51,676 nucleotides of DNA from Bacteroides sp. (GTDB taxonomy: Bacteria > Bacteroidota > Bacteroidia > Bacteroidales > Bacteroidaceae), in the NCBI GenBank assembly GCA_017621035.1, contig JAGATY010000018.1:1-51676 (forward strand), written 5' to 3'. Positions 51,604 through 51,676 of this stretch are shown in pieces. The translations under genes were made by a program, and so were the position numbers. The notes below the pieces were generated by a model. The model saw nothing but the letters and a program-made list of their open reading frames with translations, made no database searches and was not told the origin of the DNA. Each line of letters opens with the position of its first letter. The first letter of the stretch is position 1.

Positions 51604-51676
51604 ATGATGAAGCATAGCAACATATCATCAATCATGAGTGCGGCACTGGCTGCCGTACTCATGATGCTTGCTGCTG
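51604..51676 (+). CDS. Start of the next fimbrial gene (partial)
   Basis: An ATG 15 bp after the fimbrillin stop opens MMKHSNISSIMSAALAAVLM and a further hydrophobic run, a typical signal peptide. The frame runs off the window. By position it should be the Mfa2/FimB-like anchor of the operon, but the sequence seen is too short to prove this. Confidence 0.65.
   Translation, partial: MMKHSNISSIMSAALAAVLMMLAA

Overview
The window looks like the chromosome of a gut-type Bacteroidales, Bacteroides/Phocaeicola in character. The grounds are fimbrillin (FimA/Mfa-type) lipoprotein loci, DUF3575, DUF3868 and DUF6261 proteins, a BspA-type leucine-rich repeat family, a dipeptidyl-peptidase III lipoprotein, and repeated matches to the Bacteroidales promoter pattern TTTG-N18-20-TAnnTTTG. 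No species is claimed.

Layout. 1-205 holds the broken start of a zinc-ribbon transposase. 296-5076 (minus) is a TolC/HlyD/ABC-2 permease export operon, followed by tRNA-Gly(CCC). 5487-11695 (minus) is housekeeping: a zinc metallopeptidase, a Fur-family regulator translationally coupled to purA, a DNA alkylation repair-like protein, a DPP III-like peptidase and a small AraC-type regulator. recQ (plus) follows. 14205-28520 (minus) is a 14 kb GC-rich surface-structure cluster. Read 5' to 3' it holds a four-domain fimbrillin with a frameshift after its signal peptide, two fimbrillin/BspA-LRR fusions, a DUF6261 protein, two more fimbrillins, an Mfa2/FimB-like lipoprotein, a DUF3575 barrel and a final lipoprotein. 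A 1.5 kb AT-rich, repeat-filled gap separates it from a plus-strand block: a GH133-like debranching lipoprotein, glutamate dehydrogenase and a receiver/PPDK_N fusion. 37154-43981 (minus) holds an EtfB-EtfA-TonB_C-acyl-CoA dehydrogenase operon, a MATE exporter and a C1 peptidase. Then come a patatin and a glutamine synthetase (plus), a small membrane protein (minus), and an Mfa1-type fimbrial operon (plus: DUF3575, DUF3868, major fimbrillin, start of the next gene) that runs off the window.

The most unusual signal is in the 14 kb fimbrial cluster. Four lipoprotein ORFs (starts near 25503, 21833, 19577 and 18355) read in frame through GC-rich palindromic intergenic-type elements, then through degenerate 7-bp tandem repeats, before reaching their lipobox cysteine. 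The same heptamer families occur in non-coding DNA here. Because 7 is not a multiple of 3, each heptamer array encodes the same hydrophobic heptapeptide cycle in every frame, so it can serve as a signal-peptide core in any frame, while a change in copy number would shift the frame of the gene body. This is a plausible phase-variation or signal-peptide-recruitment mechanism. It is inferred from sequence only. Several independent arrays with 22-bp period, a pair of long inverted repeats and a structured 330-nt fimbrial leader add to the unexplained non-coding structure.
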